Below are positions 35,116 through 45,420 of a DNA stretch of 64,000 nucleotides, in pieces. This DNA is from Chrysemys picta bellii. Its lineage: Eukaryota > Chordata > Testudines > Emydidae. Below the pieces are notes generated by a model. The model had not been told where the DNA came from. It ran no database searches and saw only the letters and a list, made by a program, of their open reading frames with translations. The position numbers and the translations under genes are program-made. How positions within the stretch are numbered: position 1 is the first letter of the stretch; each line of letters begins with the position of its first letter. The stretch lies in the NCBI RefSeq assembly GCF_011386835.1, contig NC_088799.1, forward strand, positions 77,023,302 to 77,087,301. The letters are read 5' to 3'.

Positions 35116-35473
35116 CAGTGATTCTCAACCAGGGGTATGTGTATCCCTGAGGTACATCAATTCATCTAGATATTTGCCTAATTTTACAACAGGCTACCTA
35201 AAAAGCACTAACGAAGTCAGTACACACTAACATTTCATTGAGTCAATGACTTGTTTATACTGTTCTATATACCGTAACAGCGGTTCTCAAACTGTGGGTG
35301 AGTTCATTTTAACAGGGTTGCCAGGGCCAGTGTTGGTGCCCAGAAAACTGAAGCCCGAGCCGTGTGGGGCTAAAGCGAAGCCCAAGTTTTTAAGTGAGGT
35401 GAAACTTGGGCTACACAAGACAAATCAGACTCCTGAAAGGCGTACAGTAGTCTGGAAAAGTTGAGAGCCACTG
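35116..35473. mobile_element. hAT-type element, perfect 8 bp target duplication
   Basis: Termini CAGTGATTCTCAACC and AAAGTTGAGAGCCACTG are inverted. ATCTAGCC flanks both sides (35108-35115 and 35474-35481). At about 35278 the text 'CAGCGGTTCTCAAACTGTGGG' looks like the 5' end of another hAT copy, so the 358 bp element may be a composite or carry a partial second insertion. Confidence 0.88.
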
Positions 35474-35481
35474 ATCTAGCC

Positions 35482-38112
35482 TGGCCTCCATTAGAGTTTG
35501 GAGCTAGGCCTCTTGGGGCTAGTCAGGGTTAATAAGTGATTTTGAATCTACAAGAGGAGAGATGTGCTGGTTGACAATTAAGGGGATCATCCAGAAAGTC
35601 TCACGAAACCTGGAGGCAATGCTGACTATTTGTATAGCCTGTAAGTTGTCTGTAATAAAGTATTTCTCCTTGTTGAAACCTCCTTGTTGAAACCTCTGTG
35701 GAGTCCTTACTCCTGCCAGCACCACAACACAACTCAACACCAGACAGCCTCAGAGGCCTTTCTCCTTTCTGTCGATACCTGGCCATTTCCCTGCACCTTC
35801 CTGGTCGCTCCCACTATATTTGTCATGCAGAAGGTCCTGACTAGAGTGGGGTTGTCAGCCACCTCTAGAGAACCATTCCTCTTCTCAGGACCCTACAAGG
35901 AGACCTCCATGGGGCTAGTGATCCAAGACTAGGAAAGGAGATAGGGTAGGGCCTCCAGGACTGTGTTCAGGAATTCTTATTTTCTCACCCTAGGCAGGAC
36001 AAACAAGATTTTTGCATGTCCCCTCCCAAGTGAAAAACCTTTTAAAAGGGAGATTCTAGGAGCATGGCTGGCCAAAAAAGGCTTTGCAGCATACTTCATA
36101 GGGTAGCATCAGGCTCTCAAAAGAAATGAGGCAAGATCACATTATCAAACCATTCAACTCACTTTAATGCAGCCAGAGCCCTCACCTAGCTACACCTGCC
36201 TTCCCTAGAGCTGGCAATAGGCAGCACCTCCCACCAAAACAACACTTACTTTCAATCCTCCCTCAAACTACACCCATCCGCAACCCCACTAATGGGGGAA
36301 AGGAAGCCTATGACAGTATGCATAAAGGATGGTTTCAATCAGAAATGAGGAAGGCCTAACCTTATGAACTGGAGAGACACTGTATGAGATTAATAGCAGC
36401 AAGAATAAACCAAACTAAAAAAAAAAAAAAGTATGAAAATTAGAACTGAGGTAAGAAATTAGATGCTGGGCATGTCAGCAAAGCTGTTTTTGGAAGCTGC
36501 TGAGTTCTTAATGAGACATCCAGACTGTCTCTACACCATATTTCTACAGTTACTTTTACAATGTATCCGTCATATAGCTGCTTTGTCCAATTTAGGATGA
36601 AATATTTCCAGAAACCTTCCGTTTTCTTGAGTTTATTTAGTAAAGTTGTGTTTAACTTGCGGCGAAAAACTATGTCTTTCCAGCCTGGAGAGAATTTTTT
36701 AGGCAATCCACTCCTAACTGTTTTAAAGACATTGCCTTCTCCTCATAAGGTCATACTTTATAGCAACAAGGCCAGCAAGATTTTTCCTAACATGGAAAAT
36801 TAGTTATAGGTGACAAAAAAATTTGAAATACACTGAATATATGTAATGAAATGAATGTTTTTTTTCTTTGGTAACAGTTAGAACTGAGCAACCCCCTGAA
36901 AAATGTTCAGAGACTGTCCCCTGGAATAAAACCTTTAATTCACTTTAGCTGGGTTTGTATTCACTTCCCAGGGACATTCTGACCAAGGTGTTTACTGACA
37001 GGAACATTCCTGGGCAGAGCTGGATTAAGGCATAGGCACTATTTAGGTCCTTGCCCTGCGCCCTGGCTTTTGGAGTCATGTAGTTACATCAGTGATTTAA
37101 GATTTCATATTTTTTAAAAGTTTCTAGCTCTCAATTGTGAAGAAAAGCTTGAAAATGTGACCTGAGTGTAACTGATGGAGGAATATCTGCCTGAATCTGC
37201 AGACAGCCTGAAACAGTAGCTCTAAGAGGTGTGAACTGCCTCAGTAAATCTCAATGAAGTGTTAACGCCTAGACCCACTGCTCTGGGGAACCTCACCAAC
37301 CTCTTCCCCGCAGCAGCGGATTGTGTATATGGCAGGAGGAGAAAAGTCCAGTAATCTTGATCCACCCATTCACTCCAGCAAGCAGATATACCCTGGCTGC
37401 TGAGGTCAGTACTGGGGACACTCTGCTACCAGATAAGGAGCAGAGGGGACTTCTTCCTAATGCCCCAGCTGCTGTCTCTGTTTCTGTGGGAGGTTTTCTG
37501 CCACTCCACATATGGGACAGAGCGGATGGGGCAGGGCAGGTACCGTGTAATGATGTGCCTAGGAGACTGAATGTTAAGTGATTATTAGAGAATGTTCCCC
37601 TGCAGTAAAATTTACCCATCACTGGGGTTAACCACACCAGAAACCAGATTCTAGAAGTGATACTCATTCCCTTAAGGAACAGAAAAAAATACCTCATGAT
37701 CCATGTACCCAGTCATAACTAAACAACACATCTTGAATTTGAATTTAAATAATTGTAACAAACTGCTTGAGAACCATCTACAGATGGAGAATTATTCACC
37801 AAAATCATTCAGCAAATAATTGTGAATAATGAATGCATCCAAGAAAATTGTAAGCTGAAAAGGAGGTGAGGTAAAATTCATTGGATAAATTATTCACTTC
37901 AAATTATTCATTCAGCTCTAGTAATAATGAACTAAAATATAGGCTTCAAGAATAATATAACTGGGCGTGAGAGATTTTAGGTGGCAGAAGGAGAGAAGGG
38001 TAAGAAAAAACATAGCAGAGGTAAAAGTGCCACAGAGGCACTGGAGAATTTGTCTCTGTTTATAACATGTGTCCAGAAGCTGGACAAACTTCCTCTCTTT
38101 AGTTAAATACGT
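35482..38112. other. No gene; possible LTR remnant at the left
   Basis: At about 35530-35940 there is an LTR-like stretch: an AATAAA signal at 35655, 'tctccttgttgaaacc' duplicated in tandem (35665-35696), then 'ggagtccttactcctgccag'. Ends are not fixed. Beyond 36000 I see nothing recognisable apart from an A run at 36417-36431. Confidence 0.35.
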
Positions 38113-38158
38113 ATTCATAGACTTTAAGGTTAGAAGGGACCATTATGATCATCTAGTC

Positions 38159-39167
38159 CAGAGGTGGGCAAACTATGGCCCGCGGGCCACATCCAGCCCA
38201 CGGGACTGTCATGCCTGGCCCTTGAGCTCCTGGCAGGGGAGGCTACCCCAGGCCCCTCCCCCTCTGTTCTCCTCCCCCGCAGCCACGCCGCTGTGCAGGC
38301 AGCGCTCTGGGCGGCAGGGTTGTGTGCTCCTGCCTAACAGTGCGGCAGCGTGTCTGGCTCCGGCTGGGCGGAGCAGCTGCCAGACATGCTGCTCCGAGCG
38401 GTATGGAAGGGGGCCAGGGCTGGGGGATTGGATAAGGGGCAGGAGGTCCCAGGGGCCAGTCAGGGGACAGGGAGCAGGGGGCGGTTGGATGGGGCGGAGG
38501 TTCTCGGGGGCGGTCAGGGGACAGGGGGCTTGGATAAGCGTGGGAGTCCCGGGGGGGCTTGTCAGGGGGTGGGGGTGTGGATAGGGTTCAGGGGACGGGG
38601 AATGGGGGGGTTGGATAGGGGTGGGGTCCCGGGGGGCCTGTCGAGGGGTGGGTGTGTGCAGGGCCAGCGCAACCCATTAAGTGACCTAGGCGGTCGCCTA
38701 GGGCGCTAACATTTGGGGGGCGGCGACCGTGGCAGCAGGATCTTCGGCCGCCCCAGTCGTTGGCAGTATTTCAGGGGCGGGACCTTCCGCAGCCTCTGTC
38801 GGGGGCGGCATTTCGGGGGTGGGACCTTCCGCCGCCTAGGGCAGCAAAAAAGCTGGCGGCACTCCTGGATGTGTGGATAGGGGTCAGAGCAGTCAGGGGA
38901 CGGGGAGCAGGGGGTGGGATAGGGGGTGGGGTCCCGGGGGCGGTTAGGGGTGGGGAGTCCCAGGAGGGGGCAGTTAGGGGACAAGGAGCAGGGGGGGTTG
39001 GATGGGTGGGAGGTTCTGAGGGGGGCAGTCAGGGGGTGGGAAGTGGGAGGGGTTGGATGGGGGCGAGGGATAGGCTGTTTATGGAGGCACAGCTTTCCCT
39101 GCCTGGCCCTCCATACAATTTTGCAATGCCAATGTGGCCCTCGGGCCAAAAAGTTTGCCCACCCCTG
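38159..39167. mobile_element. hAT-type element with G-rich minisatellite core
   Basis: Termini CAGAGGTGGGCAAAC and GTTTGCCCACCCCTG are inverted repeats. Flanks ATCTAGTC (38151-38158) and GTCTAGTC (39168-39175) are an 8 bp duplication with one change. The body has tandem G-rich units of the type 'GGTCAGGGGACAGGGAGCAG' at about 38445-38650 and 38880-39060, with another element nested at 38659-38867. Long frames in it reflect the G-rich array and are not genes. Confidence 0.88.
38659..38867. mobile_element. hAT-type element nested inside a hAT-type element
   Basis: The ends are CAGGGCCAGCGCAAC and GGCGGCACTCCTG. Flanks GGTGTGTG (38651-38658) and GATGTGTG (38868-38875) are an 8 bp duplication with one change. 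The body is 209 bp and includes the palindrome 'CTAGGCGGTCGCCTAG'. It interrupts the G-rich tandem array, so it came later. Confidence 0.82.
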
Positions 39168-39576
39168 GTCTAGTCTGACCTCCTGCACAATGCAGGCCAC
39201 AGAATCTCACCCACCCACTCCTGTATCAAACCCCTAACCTATGTCTGAGCTATTGAAGTCCTCAAATCATGGTTTAAAGACTTCAAGGTGCAGAGAATCC
39301 ACCAGCAAGTGACCTGCGTGCCCCACGCTGCGGAGGAAGGCGAAAAACCCCAAGGGCCTCTGCCAATCTGCCCTGGAGGAAAATTCCTTCCCAACCCCAA
39401 ATATGTCAATCAGCTAAACCCTGAGCATGTGGGCAAGACTCACCAGCCAGACACCCAGGAAAGAATTCTCTGTAGTAACTCAGATCCCACCCCATCTAAC
39501 ATCCCATCACAGGCCATTGGGCATATTTACCGCTAATAGTCAAAGACCAATTAATTGCCAAAACGAGGCTATCCCA

Positions 39577-40046
39577 TCATACCATCCCCTCCATAAACTT
39601 ATCAAGCTTAGTCTTGAAGCCAGATATGTCTTTTGCCTCCACTGCTCCCCTTGGAAGGTTGTTCCAGAACTTCACTCCTCTGATGGTTAGAAACCTTCGT
39701 CTAATTCCAAGTCTAAACTTCCTGATGGCCAGTTTATATCCATTTGTTCTTGTGTCCACATTGGTACTGAGCTTAAATAATTCCTCTCCCTCCCTGTATG
39801 TATTCCTCTGATATACTTATAGAGAGCAATCATATCTCCCCGCAGCCTTCTTTTGGTTAGGCTAAACAAGCCAAGCTCTTTGAGTCTCCTTTCATAAGAC
39901 AGGTTTTCCATTCCTCGGATCATCCTAGTAGCCCTTCTCTGTACCTGTTCCAGTTTGAATTCATCCTTCTTAAACATGGGAGGCCAGAACTGCACACAGT
40001 ATTCCAGATGAGGTCTCACCAGTGCCTTGTATAATGGTACTAACAC
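39577..40046 (-). pseudogene. CR1 ORF2 C-terminal domain
   Basis: The first part (minus strand, 40046 to about 39750) reads '[14 protein letters not shown]', '[14 protein letters not shown]' and '[15 protein letters not shown]', the region just after the RT domain of CR1-type LINEs. Then a frame change leads into '[20 protein letters not shown]' with 'FWNNLPRGAVEA' and ends at 39577. In a complete element this domain belongs to the RT/endonuclease ORF2 protein. The frameshift near 39750-39760 and the 5' truncation make it inactive. Confidence 0.88.
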
Positions 40047-40062
40047 CTCCTTATCTCTACTG

Positions 40063-42023
40063 GAAATACCTCTGTTAGGGTGGCAGCCAACTGCTAGAGA
40101 AAAATGCTGCAGTGTCTAATTTCTATTGCATCAATGAAAATTACCTAAAAAGTCGAATAGATGTCCTTTAGTTCATGAGTCCTCCTTCAACATGGGAGCG
40201 CTTTTATTAACTCTTTATGTCCCACATTCTGTAACTATTCAGAGGCCATGCAGCTTATAGTACTCAGCTAAAGTTGCCTTTGTAGTTCCATAACTAAAGT
40301 TGTGTTTTGTTTGCCATACAGTGCAGTGAATAAACTAGCACAGGCAGATGGCTCTATTAAAGTTCAGCAGAGCAGGACATGAAGTCTACATCCCTAAATT
40401 CATGCAGTTGCTGCTGTCGTGGATGGATCTCACACAGCAATAGAGTCCTAACTAGTTGGATTTGAATGGCAGAAAATCCTGTAAGATGTTCTTTTTAAAA
40501 TCTTCTTATCCTGAGAGATTTTAACATTCTAGTTTAATGTTCCTTTAAAATCTCCAAGCCAGATCTCAGTTCTGTATAAACTGGTGCAATTCCATTGACT
40601 GCAATGGAGCTACACTGAAGATTCAGTCCTTTTTATTATTATTAATTGATAACATTCCCAGCCTTTTGAGATGTCATTAAAATCTTAACAAACAGGATTG
40701 CAGGGAATCTTATGATCTAACAGGTTATGTATTTTATGATATGCCTGAGTACTGCACTAAAAAGCTTAGGGGGATCCCTACCCCACCTCCTACAGGAAAA
40801 ATCACTCACTGGGAAACTGAAAATCTTAAAGGTGGTGGACGCTTGTGGGAAAAGTTCCAAATCTGTCAGGTTAAAGAGCTTTGGTAAGCAAGAGAGGAGA
40901 AGAGAGCCAAGTAGGTAAAATGTTCTCAAATGTCACTGTTTCAGTGAGGTAATCGAAACCTTTCAGATTCTGTGTTAACTGACCTCTACAAATTGCTCCC
41001 CACAAACTTGAAGCTCTGAATATACAGAAATGGATTGTATGTTTCATCCAGATTATTTTGGTTTTTCCTGCAGCCTCTTGCTACACTTTCAGATTGCAGT
41101 CATATTAACTTACACTAAACTTGTCTTTAATTAAATGAACTTTCCTTGTTTGTAGCTGGAAGGTACTTATGCATGATCAAAACTCCATTCTAATAATGTT
41201 CAGACTCACCACTACTTAATTAACATCACCGTTCAAAATGAAGAATCAAACAGGAGAGTGCAAAGAAATTTAGAGACAAAAGCTCCCCCTGGTGGCAGAA
41301 CACCTGTGTGCCATAAACAGCCTTTGTAGTGTATATTATCAGCCATGAATTATAGGTGTAGCCCAAACGACACATATAATTTATACCCTATGAGTTTTTA
41401 CATGTTATATGAGACACACTCTGAACAGAAATGATATCAAGTATTTTGCACAATTTATGGCAAAAGCAATTATAATTAACATTATATTAAATATTAAGTG
41501 AAGATCATAAAATGTTGATTAGTACTGATTAGTTGTATTATCCATAATTAGAAATCACTGCATCCTTCACCAGGTACTGTAGTGCTTTGCTTATGATTTC
41601 TGTACTAAATTAAATGAATGATTCAGGTTTTGCTTCTGCATTTAATTTAAGCCACAACCAGAAAAGCAGGGCACAAGTCACACAGCTGCTGTAAATGTTT
41701 ATAGGCCGACAATCCTAAACTAGCTTCTCCATGGGCTAAATTGTGACTTGGACTGTGCTCCCATGTGAGAGAATAAGCGGGAGTAAGAACTCCTCTTATA
41801 TAGCTACACAAGCTACCAAAACCTTGGGTCTAGGACATAGGAATAAGTGGGGCTACTTGTCTATTTACTCTATCTCCAGAGCAAGTGGCTGGCAAGGAAT
41901 GAGGAGTGGGCAGGGAATGGGTGGAGAGCCTTGGCTACAGCTCTCTCTGGTCACAGTAACTGAGCCACTGTGTGGTAGGTACTGAGTACCAATTTACTGT
42001 TGGTATAAACTCAAAGTAAATAC
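40063..42023. other. No gene; AT-rich
   Basis: A scrap of the old palindromic repeat is present at about 40558-40630 ('ccagatctcagttctgtataaactggtg ... attcagtcc'). Otherwise nothing recognisable. Confidence 0.4.
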
Positions 42024-42388
42024 CTACCCACGAGGGCTTTCAATTAATTGCAGTTAACTCACGTGATTAACTCAAAAAAGATTAATCGCACTGTTAAACA
42101 CTAATAGAACACCATTTATTTAAATATTTTGGATGTTTTCTACATTTTCATTTATACTGACTTCAATTACAACACAGAATACAAAGTGTATATTAATTTC
42201 TGATTACAAATATTTGCACTGTAAAAAATGATAAACAAAAGAAATAATAGTTTTCAATTCACCTCATACAACTACTGTAGTACAATCTCTTTGTCGTGAA
42301 AGTGCAACTTACAAATATAGGGGGTTTTTTGTTACGTAACTGCACACAAAAACAAAACAATGTAAAACTTTAGAGCCTACAAGTCCAC

Positions 42389-42613
42389 TCAGTCCAACTT
42401 CTTGTTCAGCAAATCGCTAAGACAAATAAGTTTCTTTAAATTTAAAGGAGATAATGCTAGTCGCTTCTTAATTACAATGTCACCAGAAAGTGAGAACAGG
42501 CATTTGCAAGGCACTTTTCTAGCCGGCATTGCAAGGTATTTATGTGCCAGATATGCTAAACATTCATATGCCCATTCATACTTCGGCCACCATTCCAGAG
42601 GACATGCTTCCAT
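42389..42613 (-). pseudogene. hAT transposase C-terminal dimerisation domain, left arm
   Basis: Minus-strand frame: 'LEWWPKYEWAYECLAYLAHK', then 'CKCLFSLSGDIVIKKR' and 'LSPLNLKKLICLSDLLNKK' to a stop. The W..Y..L...A..YL and 'FSxxGxIxxxKR' pattern is the hATC dimerisation domain. The copy keeps the frame over 74 codons but has no catalytic core. It mirrors the frame at 43062-43276 on the other strand. Confidence 0.8.
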
Positions 42614-43061
42614 GCTGATGACTCTTGTTTAAAAAGTAATGCATTAATTAAAATTGTGACTGAACTTCTTGGGGGAGAATTGTATATCCACATGCTGCCA
42701 TATATTTCATGTTATAGCAGTCTCGGATGATGACCTAGCACATATTCATTTTAAGAATACTTTCATTGCAGATTTGACAAAATGCAAAGAAGATACCAAT
42801 GTGAGATTTCCAAAGATAGCTACTCAACCCAGGGTTTAAGAATCTGAAATGCCTTCCAAAATCTGAGAGGGATGAGGTGTGGAGCATGCTTTCAGAAGTC
42901 TTTAAAGAGCAACACTCCAATGCAGAAACTACAGAACTCAAACCATCAAAAAAGAAAATCAACCTTCTGCTGGTGGCATCTGACTCAGATGATGAAAATG
43001 AACATGCGTCAGTCCGCACTGCTTTGAATCATTATCGAGCAGAACCCATCAGCAGCATGGA

Positions 43062-43276
43062 CGCATATATTCTGGAATGATGGTTGACGCATGAAGGGAC
43101 ATATGAATCTTTAGCGTATCTGGCACATAAATATCTTGTGACACTGGCTACAACATTGTCATGAGAACACCAGTTCTCACTTTCAGGTGACATTGTGAAC
43201 AAGAAGTGGGCAGCATTCTCTCCTGCAAATGTAAACAAACTTGTTTGTCTGAGTGATTGGCTGAACAAGAAGTAGG
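43062..43276 (+). pseudogene. hAT transposase C-terminal dimerisation domain, right arm
   Basis: On the plus strand, text corresponding to 'YILEWWLTHEGTYESLAYLA' (with a stop at the second position after the Leu-Glu) runs to 'FSGDIVNKKWAAFSPANVNK' and 'LVCLSDWLNKK' before TAG at about 43274. It is the inverted partner of the left-arm domain, more damaged (stops and a frame break). It joins upstream to 'SDSDDENEHASV' spacer text that also belongs to a hAT transposase. Confidence 0.75.
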
Positions 43277-43632
43277 ACTGAGTGGACTTGTAGGCTCTAC
43301 ATTTTACATTGTTTTATTTTTAATGTAGTTTTTTTGTACATAATTCTACATTTGTAAGTTCAACTTTCATGATAAAGAGATTGCACTACAATGCTTGTAT
43401 TAGGTTAATTGAAAAATACTATTTATTTTGTTTATTACAGTGCAAATACTTATAATCAAAAATAAATATAAGCACTGTACACTTTGTAGTCTGTGTTGTA
43501 AGTGAAATCAATATATTTGAAAATGTAGAAAACATCCAACATATTTAAATAAATGGTGTTCTATTATTGTTTAACAGTGCGATTAATTGCAATTGATTTT
43601 TTTAATCTCTTGACAGCCGTACTACCCACCCA

Positions 43633-43651
43633 TCACACACACACACACACA
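43633..43651. repeat. (CA)n microsatellite
   Basis: About nine CA units, abutting the right target duplication of the hAT element. Confidence 0.9.
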
Positions 43652-44939
43652 CAGACACTCCAGTTCCAGGGCAGGGAGGAAGCAGGGAAAGAATTGTGAC
43701 CTAGGTATATCTTCAACTGTGTCCCACTGCTTCTCTTGGGGTGGTGCAGTTTATGCACCATGCTTTGCTAAGGGCTGTCTCTAAAGTCACAATATAACCC
43801 CATAATGATAATTTGCTAATAACTGGCCCTGATATTTAATGTTCTCCTTTGCAGCAATAACTCTTCCTTAAGCAGGTATTTGATTTCCAATAGGATGGAA
43901 GGTAGAAAACCTGACAGGAATGTCATAATTAAAAAAGGGGAGGGAATGTTTTATATTCAAAAAGTCACTACTGTGCATTTTGTGCCTTTACTGTTTTTCT
44001 GTGAATGTCCCTGGATGTGGTCCTTGTGATTTGCATGGGATGTAGACCCAGGATTTTTCATAGTATGCAGACTCCTGAGCTCTGCGTTAGGCAGTTGAGA
44101 GTGCACTGTGTTCTAATTGACAAGCCCGTGAGAGGAGATTGTGGGGAGCCAGGGAAGGTTAAGGGATATGTCTAAGTGGAAGCTAAAGATCAAATGGCAC
44201 TGTTTGAAAACTGCAGGGATAACCCCAGAGGCCTGGCCAACATTTCCCCTGGTAATGAAAAAGGTTCTAATGTCCAAGTCTGTGTGTAAGCTATTGTTCA
44301 ACATATAATAGCTGCGCCATTTGCTTCCACAGTCACTGAACTACCAGTATTTTGTTCTTTTCTTTGTACAGTACTTTGAGATACCTGGAAAATGAAAGTT
44401 GCTATATAAAACCCAAATCTATTCTGTTCTGACAATCAGGAGTAAGCCAGCTGTGCCCAGTTGAACTCTGCCACTTTCCTTGATAGTTCTCTAAGCTCAG
44501 GAATCCCAGAGGGAACTTTGCAAGATCTGTTTAGAGCCTGCTGCCAACAGTCATAGAAAGGAAAAATACACAGTAACAATTTTTCTTTTCTGAGGGCATA
44601 GTTAGGAGTCGTCATATAGAAGAAAGTCCTGTCAGTCTTTCTGCAATTAGAATTCACTGTTGTCTTTTGTACCTATCAGTAGGTCATACCTAACAGCGCA
44701 GAAGAGTTGTTGCAGGTGCTAGGCCAGATGCTTAGTTGGTATTAATCGGTGTAAGCATGGAAATCTGCTCATTTACATCAGCTGAGGATCTGGCCTCAAA
44801 TGCACAGTATGCAGTGTTACATATAACACTATAGCTAGTGGTCAAACTGGGGGAAAGTACTAATAGCATGCTCCAGTTTTAACTTCCCCCTGCAATTGTC
44901 AGAGTGAGACAGAACCAGGTTGCTGGTAATAACCATCAG

Positions 44940-44987
<48 letters not shown>

Positions 44988-45165
44988 TACCGTTTTTACA
45001 TTTTTGTATTCAAGTGAGCTCATCTTGATGTCTACATTTAGGGCAAGGTTGTGGCTTTCAAGCCCTGCAGACAGTGTACAATTTTTTGGGGCTGCTTACT
45101 GACCAGATTGCTCTCCTCCCCCATCCCCAGTGCGTGGTCTTTGCAGGATTGCAAGAGGGGTCTAG
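43652..45165. other. No gene; microsatellite and repeat scraps
   Basis: A (CT)n tract at 44943-44981 (about 19 units) is the longest simple repeat here. About 44345-44410 has a MIR-like end ('gtacagtactttgagatacctgg ... gttgctatataaaa'). About 44735-44800 has half of the old palindromic repeat ('tttacatcagctgaggatctgg'). Confidence 0.5.
44943..44981. repeat. (TC)n microsatellite
   Basis: About nineteen uninterrupted TC units followed by T-rich sequence. Confidence 0.95.
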
Positions 45166-45420
45166 GTTTCAGAGTAGTAGCCGTGTTAGTCTGTATCAGC
45201 AAAAAGAACGAGGCGTAGTTGTGGCACCTTAGAGACTAACAAATTTATTTGGGCATAAGCTTTCGTGGGCTAGAACCCACTTCATCAGATGCCTGGAGTG
45301 GAAAATACAGGAGCAGGTATAAATACATGAAAGGATGGGGGTTGCCTTACCAAGGTGTGAGGTCAGTCTAATGAGACAAATCAATTAACGGCAAGGTACC
45401 AAGGGAGGAAAAAGAACTTT
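45166..45420 (+). mobile_element. Penelope-like terminal fragment
   Basis: It runs from GTTTCAGAGTAGTAGCCG through 'CTTCATCAGATGCCTGGAG' to 'accaagggaggaaaaagaac', the same terminal block and following untranslated text as at 1490-1700. It stops before the endonuclease coding part. Confidence 0.85.

Larger units (their letters stand above)
38113..40062 (-). mobile_element. CR1 LINE, minus strand, 3' part, split by nested hAT elements
   Basis: The CR1 tail and 3' untranslated text lie at 38113-38158 ('catagactttaaggttagaagggacc') and resume at 39168 after the insertion, leading into the C-terminal ORF2 domain at 39577-40046. The element is 5'-truncated at about 40062. The insertion (38159-39167) sits inside the 'atctagtc' motif close to the CR1 tail. 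Confidence 0.9.
42032..43621. mobile_element. Inverted-duplication hAT element, perfect 8 bp target duplication
   Basis: The ends are GAGGGCTTTCAATTAA and TTGACAGCCGTA, flanked by CTACCCAC at 42024-42031 and 43622-43629. Arms of roughly 600 bp (42032-42640 and about 43040-43621) are inverted copies: terminal TTAATCGCACTGTTAAACA blocks, A/T-rich subterminal text, and a hAT C-terminal domain reading outward in each arm. A spacer at about 42650-43030 carries other transposase-derived coding text. Neither arm encodes a full transposase, so movement would need one in trans. Confidence 0.88.

Noticed and set aside
38069..38709. 119-171 codon Gly-rich plus-strand frames
   Set aside because: Same cause: the G-rich minisatellite of a hAT-type element.
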